In this document: positions 1 through 11,989 of the stretch, one piece after another
How the letters are laid out: every line of letters starts with the position of its first letter
Position numbering within the stretch: the first letter of the stretch is position 1
From: Branchiostoma belcheri
Lineage: Eukaryota > Chordata > Leptocardii > Amphioxiformes > Branchiostomatidae
NCBI RefSeq assembly: GCF_001625305.1
Contig: NW_017802379.1
Coordinates: 10,225,247 to 10,289,246 of the forward strand
Reading direction: 5' to 3'
DNA: 64,000 nucleotides
Translations under genes and position numbers: made by a program
Notes under the pieces: model-generated
What the model was told of the DNA's origin: nothing
The model's database searches: none
Seen by the model: only the letters and a program-made list of their open reading frames with translations

Positions 1-1
1 G

Positions 2-1453
2 TCTATGCCTCAAGAAATTACAGATTGGACACAGGCAAGGCAAGAGAGGAAAGCCTTTGACTTCAGTCGAGTGCAAGACTGGACCGTCATAAAGAAGGAG
101 ACGGTAGGCGGCAACTCCGCTGTCGGACCAGATGAGATGCGAATCTCGTATTTCGAAGACGGAAAGTTAAAACAGAGGTATTACCGACGACCTCAGTCTT
201 CAAGAGGATCGTCCGTACTGGTTGGTGAACATCCTCCTGATCTTTCAGGGTTAAAGTTCATAAGGGCAGACGATATTCCTCTTCCAGAACAAGATGGAAG
301 TGTCCAACATAGCAGCGCTGTCCTGCCAGGAGAGATGTACATCACCTATGTTGAAAATGGCGAGGTAAAAAAGCTGTACATGTCAAAAACTGGGCAAAGT
401 ATGCCTGGAGAAGTTGTTGACGCCACCTCAAGACAGGCATACTTCCAGCCCGGTTCACAGCAGGCAAGCGAGGACGAGGACGATAAAGCTTCCTCGATCT
501 CTGGTATCTCTGGTGTGGGGAGACCGGCCATGCAGTTCCCATCGACACATTATGAAAGGGAAGGTTCGGCTCCCAAGCCTTTGTCTCCAACAGATGAGCT
601 GGACACACCAAAGACACTTGAGATGACATCAGGAAGCAGGCACGAACCTCCCATCCCACCAGACATCCAGTGGACCCACGCCAACGGAATCCACGAGGTT
701 GTTCCTTTACACAGGGAAGACCACAGGCCCTCCCAGATGATTGTAAAGTCCGGCAGTAGGCCATCCACACCGGCCGAGTCAGTGGGCAGTCGACGCTCCG
801 ACAGGGTCATCACCTACAAGTACGACAACGGGAGAAGCAGCGACGACGTTAGTCTGGTCTTGGACGCTTCTCGGCCAAGCTCGCACAGCAGTACAGCTGT
901 GCCGATTTACGCGACGTCCAGCCACGCTCGACCCAAGTCTCCCACACCAGACAGCATGGCGCATCACTCGCATCCTCCTGTCAATCCTCCTCCTCCGCAA
1001 ACACAGCCGTCTCCACCCTCCCCTGTCGCTCCACCACGCAGGAGAAGGTCAAGTGCAAGCAGCTCAGGAAGCAACCCGTACTCAAGACCATATCCACCAC
1101 CAGAACCCATGGACACGTCAAGGCCTCCAGTCAGCGCCCGTTTTGCCAACAGGTATCCCGAAGGAGACTACTCGCAAGATCGCGAACAACCGCTAACGTT
1201 CGCAGACCACGACGTCAGGGAGGACGAGCCGGGAAAACCGAAAAAGGTCGGTAAACTGAAGAAGAGTCGGTTCTTCCCGTTCCTGAAGGGAGATAAGAAA
1301 GGGAAGAAGACAAAGGGACACAATGAAGCATTTGCACCTGTAGGAGTGACTGCACCCACAGGGGAAAACAGAGACAATCTGGAGGTAGCACATCACGTAA
1401 CTCACTCATATTCCTCTGGTGAAGGTGGTGGCATTACAGTTCAATCACAGTGA
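2..1453 (+). CDS. Last coding exon of a WT/PGEM-domain protein (partial at left edge)
   Basis: A 482-codon open frame runs from the ATG at 5 to the TGA at 1451-1453. It stays open to the left edge, so this is probably the terminal exon of a gene starting outside the window. I do not recognise the family. Residues 8 and 26 are Trp in D-W-T contexts. Residues 42-57 and 107-122 are two copies of a motif read as (L/V/G)P(G/D)EM.I.Y.E(D/N)G(K/E)(L/V)K, and a third partial M-P-G-E lies near 133. The middle is Ser/Pro-rich and probably disordered, with a polyproline stretch around 325-370. Residues about 410-439 form a strongly basic patch with two Phe-rich turns (SRFFPFLK). The same domain recurs in the gene at 5947-9181, so the two are tandem paralogs. 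A role at membranes or the cytoskeleton is conceivable but unsupported. Coding status is convincing; function is unknown. Confidence 0.85.
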   Translation, partial: SMPQEITDWTQARQERKAFDFSRVQDWTVIKKETVGGNSAVGPDEMRISYFEDGKLKQRYYRRPQSSRGSSVLVGEHPPDLSGLKFIRADDIPLPEQDGSVQHSSAVLPGEMYITYVENGEVKKLYMSKTGQSMPGEVVDATSRQAYFQPGSQQASEDEDDKASSISGISGVGRPAMQFPSTHYEREGSAPKPLSPTDELDTPKTLEMTSGSRHEPPIPPDIQWTHANGIHEVVPLHREDHRPSQMIVKSGSRPSTPAESVGSRRSDRVITYKYDNGRSSDDVSLVLDASRPSSHSSTAVPIYATSSHARPKSPTPDSMAHHSHPPVNPPPPQTQPSPPSPVAPPRRRRSSASSSGSNPYSRPYPPPEPMDTSRPPVSARFANRYPEGDYSQDREQPLTFADHDVREDEPGKPKKVGKLKKSRFFPFLKGDKKGKKTKGHNEAFAPVGVTAPTGENRDNLEVAHHVTHSYSSGEGGGITVQSQ

Positions 1454-4400
1454 TCAGATGTTTTGCACATTTGCATCACCATTAGTAAAAGCTTGGTTTA
1501 GAAGTTTTATGTAGTTAGCACATGTTAATTATTAGGCACAGCTGAAATGGTTCTTCATAATTTTCAGTTGGTTAATATGAAAATTGTAATGGTTGTGGTG
1601 GTTTTGTGGTGGTGTTTTTTTTTCACTGATGACAGACAGCATGTCTACTTTTAGTGGTGAAGGTCCGCTTTTGTAGCTGCATGTTGCCTGTGGAATTTTG
1701 TTGCACCGTAGGTCATTATTTGTCAGAACCTGATAATTGTGCATTTATCACACTACATACGTCAAGACTTAGTGGTGGAGGTCTTTTGAGTTCTTTAAAA
1801 TGTTTTCGGACTAAGTCTGCTGTGAACAGCATCCAACTGAAGAATCTTTGATTTGATTTTTCTGAGTACGTTGTATCCTGGTTGTTGAGCTGTCTGACAG
1901 TACATACATGTACAGTGTACTAGCTCGTTTGACTAATTGTACCTTTCTCCTTCCCATGCTGCTGTTATATAGAGATGGGGCTATGGTAATTCACTTGATC
2001 GCTGAACAGTTGACATATACAAGAAACAGGTAACCCTGTCCTGTCTTAAGATTATGCTTTCTGCACTTAGCATCTTAGCACATCTCTTCAAGCTTACTTC
2101 ATCTCAAACTACATGTAAAACTGTACAGTAGCATGTTCTTGATGATGCTTCTCTCTCTGCACTTGGATGTGATGGTGACTGTGACTCCTGGCTTCTCCCT
2201 CTCTTCCTTGAATAATATTGGTCTCAGACTGTCAATTTTCAAGGTCAGTAGTTGTTGGTGGTTGACAATGTGGTTACTTTAAGGTGACTTGGAAATGGTG
2301 TTTTCCATCTGAGCACAATGTAGTTTTCCTTCTCTAAATGCCTGCTACTCTCTGATAATGGTATCACTACACAACTGTCAATATCTCATTTTGAGTATTG
2401 TTGGTATAATTATCTTCTGGTCTTTTTTGTCTTTGTATAATTATCTTCTGGTCTTTCTGGTCTAATTTGGTCTTTTCTTCATAGCTAAGGTGGCTACAAG
2501 CTTTGTACATGTACGTGTATGGTGGTGGCTGTTTTCTCGAATTATTATGTCATATTGTGTTGTTTTCTGACAGTTGCTTTGTGTGTCTATCTACAGAAGG
2601 ATCTGAATGATGTAGTGAAGAACAGACTGCTGGACTGTTATAGAGGTTGATGCTTTTGTCAATGATGTCACAATCTGCCTTTACCATCAAAATATAATAC
2701 AATACAGCTCAGCTGAATCAGTTGAAGATTAATGTAAAAGTGACTGTAAATAATTGTGAGACAAAGACAAGGTGGTGGTCATTGTTTTCAAAGTAAAATA
2801 TTGGTGCTATATTTCTAATGGGTGATGGAAAAGTACAGTATTTCTACACCGTATATTAGGTATTTTCCATGTAAGGTTTTACACAATTAGAGTATACTTG
2901 TATTACACAGTAATGTTGTATAACAACAATTAAAGATGATTGTAGATTTTGTAGAACACCTTCAAGGTATATTTTCGTGTGCTAGCATCCGGGATATTTT
3001 GGACAATTGCAATTAACACTTGAATTCTATTGCTAGTTGCTGCTAGACTAGTAAGTGCTAGTTTCAGATACGATATCACCAACTAGAGGAAACATATTAT
3101 AAGCACAAACTTGAGGTTTTGGACATTTATTACCACGTTGCCATAAAGAATACGGTAAAAATGCACAAATTTCTAACATATGCCATGCCCTGTGAGAAAT
3201 CCAGTGTGCCATCTACAAACATTATTGTCAACAGTCATCAATAATATAATTATCAAGAATTCTTACCCATGTTTACAATGACTTGATACTACCATCCTGA
3301 AGCAACTTTCAATAGGACCACTTTTGAAGATTGTAATACATTGTAATACAAAATAATTCAAAGTTTTATTGGTACACAAACTGTAATATGCACACTAACT
3401 GTAGTTGCCATCAAATATATAATTTTACTGTATGAAAAATGATATAATACTACACAGTAACTGTAATACTGATTTTGCTATCATAATGGTGTCGAGGAAT
3501 GATTATTAACTTAAAGGGTTTTCTTTTCACAGTAAATACTTGATACTTTATTCAATATTTCTTAAACTGCATAAGATTCACAAGGACCAAAAGCCATATT
3601 GTGATATAAAGATACATGTACATGTATACTGGGTAAGGTGTTTTATTATCAATATCATTAATCCAAGACTGTGAAACAGTATGGAAAGGGAAGGACCATG
3701 AAGACAATGAGATGTGGATTTATGGAATCCAACCTTCATCTTCAAGTTGATAGCAAGAAGTAAGGGATGAATACATTTGGTGTTGGCACTTGTACAGAAT
3801 AACCTAATACATGTACATGTAGTATGTTGTGTTGTAGAGTGCTGTATCTAGTGGTACACCCAATACAATTACCCAGTGTAATGGAGTGTTGCAAGCTGTG
3901 GGAATCTCAACACTTACATGTCTCATGAACAGGTACAACTATCATGACTATATGACTGGTGTAGAATGTCAATACTGCTCCCTCTAGCACCTTGTGTAGG
4001 TACTACATTGTAAAGTGTTGTCAACTTTTCAAATGGTCCAGTTGACTTGTAGAACAAAAGCTTTGACTGTCTAACAGAATGTGTAATTTTTTTAGTGGAA
4101 TAATACTGCTACATGTACTGTCATATATTACGTAAAATGGGATGAGAATGATTTATTTCTTTTAGAAACTTAGTAATACATGGTGTAAGGAGTAATATAC
4201 TGTAAGTTTATGACTTACTGTTTATGAGTTACTGTTGTCACCCTCTGTCCTTCAGTCTTCATTGAAGCTTAACAAATGAAGTCATAAGAATGGGATGTAA
4301 TCCTACAAGGCTAACAATGCTTTCAGACCAGGTGGGGCTATTGTATTATTATTAATAGTTGTGTTACAGTTAGATGTTTGATACTTCGTCTTGATGTTTT

Positions 4401-5908
4401 TTTACAGAAAAGATGCAGATTTGGTTGATTTGTATTGAGATTTTGGCTTTATTGTTTGGAGGCTTGGAACAGAACAAAACTTAAAGAAGACACCTGCTCT
4501 ATTTTTTGTGATCTTAAAGAAGTTTTGTGACTAAGTTAAAGTCCATAGAATGTTAGTTAATATATGTTTATAGTGTTGTAGCGTAGGTCAAGGATAATGT
4601 TCTAAAGGCAGGTGTTTGGACTAAATAATCAAAGAAAGTCATGTCATCCAAGTAGGGTTATTATGAAGTTAGGTTAATATGATGTCGCTTACTTTTAAAG
4701 TCAAAAGTTATGATCATAAAATGAATTCTTACATCATGGAAAGAGTTACTGTCAGCAGTTTGTTTTGAATTCTAAGATAAGAGGTGAAAAACAACAGTTG
4801 TCCAATAGACATCTTCACTGTAGACTGTATTTCCTTGGGTTATTATTGCAATAAACTGTTGAAAAAGGTGACAGTAATTTATGTAGCTATTCTTTTAGAA
4901 AAAAGTTTAAGGCACTTTACAGTAATTCTGTAATTACTGTAATTCACTTGGTCTTCATGGTTGTAAAATTTTACTGTCTGAGGAAAATTGGCATGTTCAC
5001 CATACTTAATCTTTATGGTGGCGGCGGCAATGGGGAGGTGGGAGAAATACAATTTGTTCAATATTCATATTCATAATATTCCATATATCATGCATGGAAA
5101 CTATAAACATAAAAGTAGAGTGGAAAAATCAGGAATTACAGTATATGCCATCATAAACAACAATATAAGTTTTAATGATTTCAAAATTTCATGAAGTTCA
5201 TCATGATAACATTATAAGCCAGCAAAAAAGGTCAAAACAGTACAGTTCCATTTAGTAAACGAAACACTATAAACTTAAAGTTTGTTGTGCTTGTGTTAAC
5301 TTTTTTGTAGAGTAAGTCAGTGCAGCAACAATGAAGAAGCGCCGTTATGCAAATCATGCCTAGAGGCATTTAGAAAAATGTCCCAGGTTTTTAGTGCAAA
5401 ACAGATTCTATGACTCATTGTCACACTTCTGTGCATTTTGAGTCCCTTCCACAAGTCTATAGACAATATATAAAGGACACCATTTTCTTGTGTTTGTGTG
5501 TTGATTCTTTTTAAACAAAAAATATGTAATTACCCTTTGTGTTGCAAGAAAGGTTAATCATCTGACCTGATTCAATCAGGTAATTTTGTAACTTTGTTGT
5601 TGAGGAGATCAGAAGAAAATGGTAAGTTTTAACACAGGTCACGTGTCATCAACATTTCACTCAAAACACTTTTTCATGAATATTGGTACAGTGTTCCTAA
5701 TATTCGTCACTCACACTCACAAGGACAAATAAAGCTTCATGAAAGAAAGGTGTTAAAAATAGCTTATAAATCCTTCTGCATGTGGGTCAGAACCTGGTCT
5801 GCATAACAATTATCTTGTCAGAAACAAACACACAAAACCTGCCTAACAAGTTTAGACAATGAAAACATCCCATTAGTCAGGGCACACAGAACGCCTTCAC
5901 ATTCTCAG
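1454..5908 (+). other. 3' untranslated and intergenic DNA between the two paralogs
   Basis: AT-rich sequence with no convincing coding exon on either strand. The first part must be the 3' UTR of the upstream gene. Several ACATGTA-rich short repeats are present (about 3610 and 3810). A CAG at 5906-5908, preceded by a weak pyrimidine tract, could be the acceptor of a 5' UTR intron for the next gene. Confidence 0.6.
4850..4855 (+). terminator. Candidate polyadenylation signal AATAAA
   Basis: A canonical AATAAA followed within 30 bases by a G/T-rich stretch. It would give the upstream gene a 3' UTR of about 3.4 kb. Earlier variant signals (ATTAAA near 2930) could be used instead, so the site is only a candidate. 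Confidence 0.35.
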
Positions 5909-5946
5909 AAGGAGGTTAGTTTTGGAGATTGGCACCTGCTCGCATC

Positions 5947-7296
5947 ATGGATGCCAGTACCACCTACATCGACACCAGAATCGCCACCGACTTCAACCCC
6001 AACATCCTCCCACCGGGAGGATGGCACACCGCCGAGGTGTGTGGGGAGAAACATACCGACAGGCAGCCCAGCCAGAGGATCTGGAACACCGTGCTTGTTA
6101 CACAACCACCCGGATCCCAAGCCAGCCAACCCAAACAACAGCAACAGAAGCCAGCTGCGACTTTCTCCGAGCCTGCAGTCCGGGCGCCTCGCAACCCTAA
6201 CGAGAAGTTCTCTTTTGACAAAGTCGAGAACTGGACAATCAGTCAGGTCGATGACTTATCGGAGTACAGCAGGCGGCGGTCATTCCCCCAGACGGCCATC
6301 AATGGGTCGTCATTTCCTCAAAAAGCCATCGTCGGGCCGTCAGCAGTACAAGCCGCCCCAAGTCCACCCAGCTCTGCGCCTTTCCCCCAGAATCCTGCTC
6401 ATTTGCACGACAAGAAAGTACGCTTCTCGCTGACTGACGAGGTGTTGCAAGATTTGTCCGCCTCGTACGAAAACATCCCTTTCGATCCCGACGAGAAACG
6501 TCCCCCTGCCCTGGGTGGAATTCAGGCCGTGTCCTTCAACGCTGAGAAAATGCAAGGCTGGACCATTGTCAACTTTCAGCAGTTTCCGCTTCCGCCTGAA
6601 ATGCTGAAGAAACAGCAGCAGGTTCCCGGAGAAATGTTCATCACATACGTCGAGGACGGAAAGCTCAAGATCATCTTCCTACAAAAGCCGACTGACGCTT
6701 TGCAGGAGGAATACGAGAATGACAAAGTCCGGTCGAAAGAACACAAAAAGCAAAACAGGGTCCATAACCATTATGACAGTGCAAACGGCAAGGGCCAGAA
6801 GACCGTCTCCGTGTCCAGTAAGTTCAGCCAAGAAACAAGGAGAGAGTCACAAACTGACAAAGTCAGCAGTGTTGGCTCCGCTAACGGCTTTTCATCGAAC
6901 CACGGAGACTCGGGCAAGTTGGTCCAAACAATGGACAACAGGAGGGAGTCGGAGATTAGCAATGCGAGCAGCATTACATCTGCGACGGGTCTATTAAACA
7001 ACAGGGACTCGATGATCCAACCAACCAATAACAGAAGAGAGTCGCAACCCAGTAACGGAAATATCTCTGTCAACATTGGTCCGGCGGTACAACCAAACGA
7101 CAGCAGCAGGAGGTCACAACTCATCGGCACCAGCAATGGCTATTCAGACGGGGTCACGTACGAGAAAGAGCCAGTCGAGAAGCGGGAGTCGCACTTCAGC
7201 CTGGCGGGGAGTGTGAAAGACTGGAGCTGGCAGCCAGCGGGTGGAGATCAGACGACAGGGGTGCAGAGCTCCATGACTACTGGGGCAGAACAGCAG
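5947..7296 (+). CDS. Exon 1 of WT/PGEM-domain protein, paralog of the 5' gene
   Basis: The ATG at 5947 is the first in frame after a TAG at 5917-5919. The frame runs 450 codons to a good donor (CAGCAG|GTGAGT) in phase 0 and joins the exon at 8243. Residues about 88-99 (FSFDKVENWTIS) and 197-243 (FNAEKMQGWTIV, then VPGEMFITYVEDGKLK) match the two halves of the domain in the gene at 2-1453. Residues about 298-415 hold five spaced arginine-serine sites of the form RRES, RRES, RRES, RRS and KRES in Ser/Asn-rich linkers, an apparent degenerate repeat of about 25-35 residues. RRxS is the PKA/AGC-kinase consensus, so phosphorylation is a reasonable inference. If the donor is not used, the protein ends seven residues later at 7318-7320. 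No transmembrane segment or signal peptide is visible. Family unrecognised. Confidence 0.85.
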
Positions 7297-8242
7297 GTGA
7301 GTCACACAAATGTCAGTTAACGTTACATCCATGTACTAACACACCAAATGTCCCCAAAACCTAATGTCTATTTGCCCATTAGAATTGTTACTTCTAATTG
7401 CCGACGACCGAATATCGGAATGTAGGGGTAACATGTTCGACTCAGTCTAATACCGTTGTAAGTTCGGGACTCATTGGTCAGGTTGATGGTTGAAGATTTT
7501 GAAAATGTCTAACCTCAAAACACCCTGACTCAACAGGATACTTAGAAATTGATTCTTTAAACCCTCAGGCAGTTTTGCCAGTTCAAAACATTTTTCGGAA
7601 AGGAATGAGGAAAGCTTGTAATGACTTCAGAGTTGATGTCGATTGAACAAAAAAAAAAGAATTTTGTTTTGAGCTTCATCTTTGAATTTTCGAAGGACCA
7701 ACCCTGTTTATGCCTTGGGACACATCAAAATAAGGTGCAATTATCACGACATCCAATTATTTTAATTACCAGGGCCTTTTCAAAGCACGAAGACCTTAGG
7801 GTACATGCTGATTTGTCATCATTGTAAGCAACTGCGTGACTCATGTGTTTGGAGGCTTACCTGTATCTTTGTTTAAAGATGTATTGTAGACTGGAACTTG
7901 CTGCAACCAAGTACAGTTGGGGCATCATCACTAGATGCATGTAGCTTCATACAACACCCGGAATTGGATGAGCAAAAGTTAGGCGCAACAGGTTGTTCAG
8001 TGTAATATACATGTTGTGTAGCTAGCTGCTGCCATGCCATGTGCTGGTGTATTACATGTATGCTGAATGACGGTTATATAGGCTATACAGCTACAGATTG
8101 TCAGTACATAGTACAAACCTCAACATAATATGCCCACTTAATCGTTTATCATCCTTATTATGTAGTACTACATGTAGTCTAAGTGAGTAAAGGCAATGTC
8201 AAGCAAGACCCTCTTCATTCAATTTTCTTTTTTTTTCAACAG
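7297..8242 (+). other. Phase-0 intron of the 5947-9181 gene
   Basis: It begins GTGAGT and ends with a long T tract followed by CAACAG. I see no coding content or recognisable repeat inside. Confidence 0.8.
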
Positions 8243-9181
8243 GAGGAAAACACGCCTGCACCTACTCAAGTCCTGGTGAATGACCAGCATTACTACGTCA
8301 CAAAGGAGGACAATGCCCCTGTCCCACAATCCACTTTACGGAAGATTGATTCCGGTCCGGAACAGCCGTCTGGTCCACCCGACCGCCCCCCTCCCTCCTA
8401 TGATGTGCTGGACACGGTGCCCAAACTCCCCCTTGACATCGTGGGAGACGATAACGCATCTGTCTCCAGCGTTAGGTCGACCAGTACGACAGCGTCTGTC
8501 CGAGCTGCCATCAGCGCCACGGAAGACGTGTTGGTAAACGTGACAAAAGGAGAGGGGAAGTCCCTCCACGTGAACGTGCGACCGCCCGAGGGGATGTCCC
8601 CAGGCGACATTGAGGTCAACCTCGACCTGGCCGTCCTCGACGAAAACGAATTGAGCCAGGAACCAATCATGCAGGCCCCTGCTGTAGAAGAACCAATAGC
8701 AGACGAGCTTAGAAGAGAGCCACCACTGGTGGAGTACAGGAAAGAAGAACCAATGATAGAGGAGCTTAGAGAGGAACAGCCAAGGGTGTCAGAATGGCGG
8801 GAAGAAGAGCACATCGAGGTTCAGGTAAAGGAGAGGTCGAAGGCGGATGACGTGGCAAGTGTTGGGAGCCGCACTAGCAGAGAGAGCCGCAAAAAGAAGA
8901 AGACAAGAGGATCGAGCAGGCGGGATGATGCGGAAAGTGTGGCGAGCCACAGCAACAGTGAGTACCACAGGAACACGGAGAAGAAGAAGATGCTATGGAG
9001 CAACATGTCGCTGCCACGGAAAACTCGTTCTCTGTCCAGAGAACCTGTTCCGGGGGAGAGCATGTTTGATGCATCGCTCTCATCAGGGAACAGGAGTTAC
9101 AGGAAGCCAAACAAGCAGAGTGGGCAAGGAGGACTAGCCAGGTTAACTAGCAAGTTTAAAAAGTCACAGAAGGGCCAGTAA
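8243..9181 (+). CDS. Exon 2 (terminal) of WT/PGEM-domain protein
   Basis: The acceptor is a run of T followed by CAACAG. The exon reads in phase 0 for 312 codons to a TAA at 9179-9181 that is immediately followed by TAG. With exon 1 the protein is 762 aa. Near its start it has a DRPPPSYDVL segment containing a PPxY motif, the usual ligand of WW domains (established for that motif; the partner is inferred). Next come a Ser/Thr-rich segment, a moderately ordered stretch (VLVNVTKGEGKSLHVNVRPPEG), an acidic segment of repeated E-E-P-I/E-L-R units, and two Lys/Arg-Ser blocks (SRESRKKKKTRGSSRR and neighbours). The C-terminus is basic (LTSKFKKSQKGQ), as in the upstream paralog. It looks like a disordered scaffold or adaptor. 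Coding status is firm; function is not known. Confidence 0.88.
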   Translation, partial: EENTPAPTQVLVNDQHYYVTKEDNAPVPQSTLRKIDSGPEQPSGPPDRPPPSYDVLDTVPKLPLDIVGDDNASVSSVRSTSTTASVRAAISATEDVLVNVTKGEGKSLHVNVRPPEGMSPGDIEVNLDLAVLDENELSQEPIMQAPAVEEPIADELRREPPLVEYRKEEPMIEELREEQPRVSEWREEEHIEVQVKERSKADDVASVGSRTSRESRKKKKTRGSSRRDDAESVASHSNSEYHRNTEKKKMLWSNMSLPRKTRSLSREPVPGESMFDASLSSGNRSYRKPNKQSGQGGLARLTSKFKKSQKGQ

Positions 9182-10040
9182 TAGGAATGCAGATGGCACA
9201 GGCTCTACCTGTAAGGGCTTTCGTCACGTACGTTGTGTGATCGTCAAGTGATCACAAACTGAGGGCAATCTTGGGACAGCCCTGCAAAATTCAGCTGTCT
9301 TCTGTTTTGTTACATGAAAAGCTGTCTTGGATCCTTTTCAGCTGTTGAAAATACAGGTATCAAAATCTTACGATAACCTACAATGAATGTGATTGTATTA
9401 TAACCAATATTTGTTAGTGACAGTGAATTTGATGCTAGTATCTGTCTAGAAATTGTCTTATATTTAATGTTCTACTACCCTCAGCTTAACAACAGTTGAA
9501 AGTAATAAATAACCCTGAGTATGTATTAACTATTTTGGATATCTTGTATTTTGTAAAATGCAGAATCTGATCTGCTTGGAAGGAAATTCATTCCATGTAA
9601 TTTGTATTTCTTTATCATAGCCGATGCAAAATGCTGTGTTTAGAATTTCATTAAGCATTTTTATTTCATTCAGAATTTTTTTTAAGTGGTAGACTGCAGT
9701 TCTTTTTTAACCAGAGATGAGGACTGATCTATCCTGGAATTGAAAGTAAGTTAAGAATTGAAGAAATAAATTGAATGTTCTTTTTACAATTTGTAAGTTA
9801 GACCTGAAATTTCACTCAAGCGAAGTATGAGAATTTTTAATATCATAATTATCTATAGGACATGTAAGAAACCTCTGGCTGGTGTTATGGACATATTGAT
9901 TTGATATGTATTTTACCATGTTATCTCAATTATGAGCACATTATTGTTGTTTTGCCAAATGTCTTTTACGTCTTCCTTTTTATCAGATCGTATTATACGT
10001 ATTATTTACTAATGTCTCAGGAATTGTGGGGATGAATAAA
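9182..10040 (+). terminator. 3' UTR with three AATAAA signals
   Basis: The AT-rich 3' UTR after the TAA contains AATAAA at 9504-9509, 9765-9770 and 10035-10040. The last is followed by T-rich sequence. Which is used cannot be read from sequence. Confidence 0.5.
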
Positions 10041-10468
10041 TTCTTTAACATCAAGTGCCTTTTTCATTTACAAGTAAGTTATTGGTAGGCCTACGTTGCA
10101 GAATTAAGATAAGATCTCAAATATGGTCTTCTATCTATAGAAAACCAGCAGTTTAATGTTCCTTAACCACGATATTAACCATATGATGGGCCCTTTTTCC
10201 TCATCATGTAGCTGCATTGTATCCATGTCTTGAAACGCCTCAGTCCACATCAACAATGAAGTCGTCTTGCACTTCCTGCCATCACTGCTAGAGGGCGTTT
10301 GTATCTGTGTGCCTCAACCTGCATAGTACATGTAAGTTCTAACTGACAGACACTGTCAGGGAGATTTGCCCAAAGGGATTCTACCTGGACCTGACAAGCT
10401 TAATAACTCAGTGATACTGTAACTAAAAAAACAATACCTGGTGAAACAAGTATTACACATTTTACATT

Positions 10469-10580
10469 TGAGTGGGTCTGCATGGGGGGATCCTGCCAAT
10501 ACTTGACAGTAAATTTAGGAGGGCCAGCAACGCTTTATCATATATAATGGTAAATTCAGGAGTGCATGCAACATTGGATT
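10469..10580 (+). repeat. Truncated copy of the hAT-like repeat with TGCATG termini
   Basis: Starts with GGGTCTGCATGGGGGGATCC and continues with two copies of the internal unit (GGTAAATTCAGGAG...GGCCAGCAACGCTT). This matches the left end of the element at 42,597. No right terminus is visible, so it is a fragment. Confidence 0.5.
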
Positions 10581-11058
10581 GTTCCATTGTTACATTGTGG
10601 TGTATGTAAAAACTAGCAAGGCTGCAAACACTAACACAACCAAATGCTCCGTTGTGACTTGGGCAATGTGCTGTCCAGATAATTTGTCAATAATAAAGTT
10701 CTGCTTAATGCTGAAGTCTGGATAACGAATTACGTCTTACGTAGAGTAAAATTGCGACCAGTTACTATGCCTTGCAAATAAGTTACCAAAAACTCTATGC
10801 TTCACAGAAAAGAAAATGCAAACTCTAGATGTACCTGGTCCAACTGAAACACATTCTACATTTGAGTTTAATGTGTATTCCCATAGGAAAGCCGGCTCTA
10901 TTGTGTTGTAAATCATGTGATTGTTCTCATCTGAAAGTGGGGAAAACTGACCTTGATATACCAGTTAATGGAGTAGTGCAGACAACCACAGGTCATAGAC
11001 AATATTCAGAGTATCAGATGCATGTGTAATGTCAATTGCTCAGTCGCTGCAATGAAAG

Positions 11059-11308
11059 AGGGCCTGCATGCCCTTTTTTGTTAACCGTTATGGGTTATTT
11101 TAATTCACCATTAATCGTTGCCGGCCTGCTCTAATTCAACATTAAGCATTAACGGTATATTCCTCAATGAAGCGTTTTTGGCCCTTTTAATTCTATGTAG
11201 CGCATTATTTGTCATCCTACATGTAAATTCATCTGAATTTGCCATTAAGTGTTTTTGGGCCTGCTGAATTTACCGTTGACTGTTGCCAGGACCCCCCATG
11301 CAGTCCCT
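11059..11308. mobile_element. Short hAT-like element with 8-bp target duplication
   Basis: Termini are AGGGCCTGCATG at the left and CATGCAGTCCCT at the right, an imperfect inverted repeat. The flanking 8 bp are AATGAAAG and CATGAAAT (6 of 8 equal). The interior is built from diverged copies of a short unit (TTAACGTTATGG...ATTCACCATTAATCG). There is no coding capacity. Same family as 33,137-33,401 and 42,597-43,468. The superfamily call rests only on duplication length. Confidence 0.6.
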
Positions 11309-11989
11309 CATGAAATCACTGTAAATCACTTTAAGTTTATACATATTTGCAGTAGCAAAATTTTGCAGTCTGACTCTGAGAAAAGTGGACATGTTCGCAG
11401 TGGCAGCAGGTGCAGAAGAAAGAAAGTCAGTAAATTATTTGGTCGTGGTAATGATAAGTTTGCGGTAAAGTGACTGTGAAAACCACGAATCATGATTTAC
11501 AGTCACTGTGATATAGCAGATGCTACAGTGTATCCGTAATGTGAGATTGACTTGTCAGAGCAAGGACGTTCAACACATCCTTGGTCAGAGAATTCATCCA
11601 GTTGCATGTCAATAATTCATTTTGTATTACGTAATGTTTGTTCTAGCTACATGTAGATCATCTTCAATGTATATGTCATTGATTCTCTAGGAAAGGATTA
11701 TTGTATCATGGAGGTAGAAAAACAATCATGTTGTATCAAAGTTGGTGGTATCTTATTTTTGGAGGGGGGGGGGTAATTTAGTTTTGTTTCAAGGCTTATG
11801 TGTATCATGGAAAACTGACACAAAATTTAATGTAGTTTATATTAAGTAGTTTTATCATAGTTTTAGAAATGCACTTTTTTTGGATACCTGTACAATATTG
11901 GAGTCAGAGTTCAAGAATCTCACTCTGAACATTAAAGATTATAAAACAAATGTCAACTGAAATCTGAAACCTGTTTACAATCATTATAA

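Noticed and set aside
342..1409. Several minus-strand ORFs of 60-140 codons opposite the first gene
   Set aside because: Shadows of a GC-rich coding exon; their composition is not protein-like and the sense frame is clearly the coding one.
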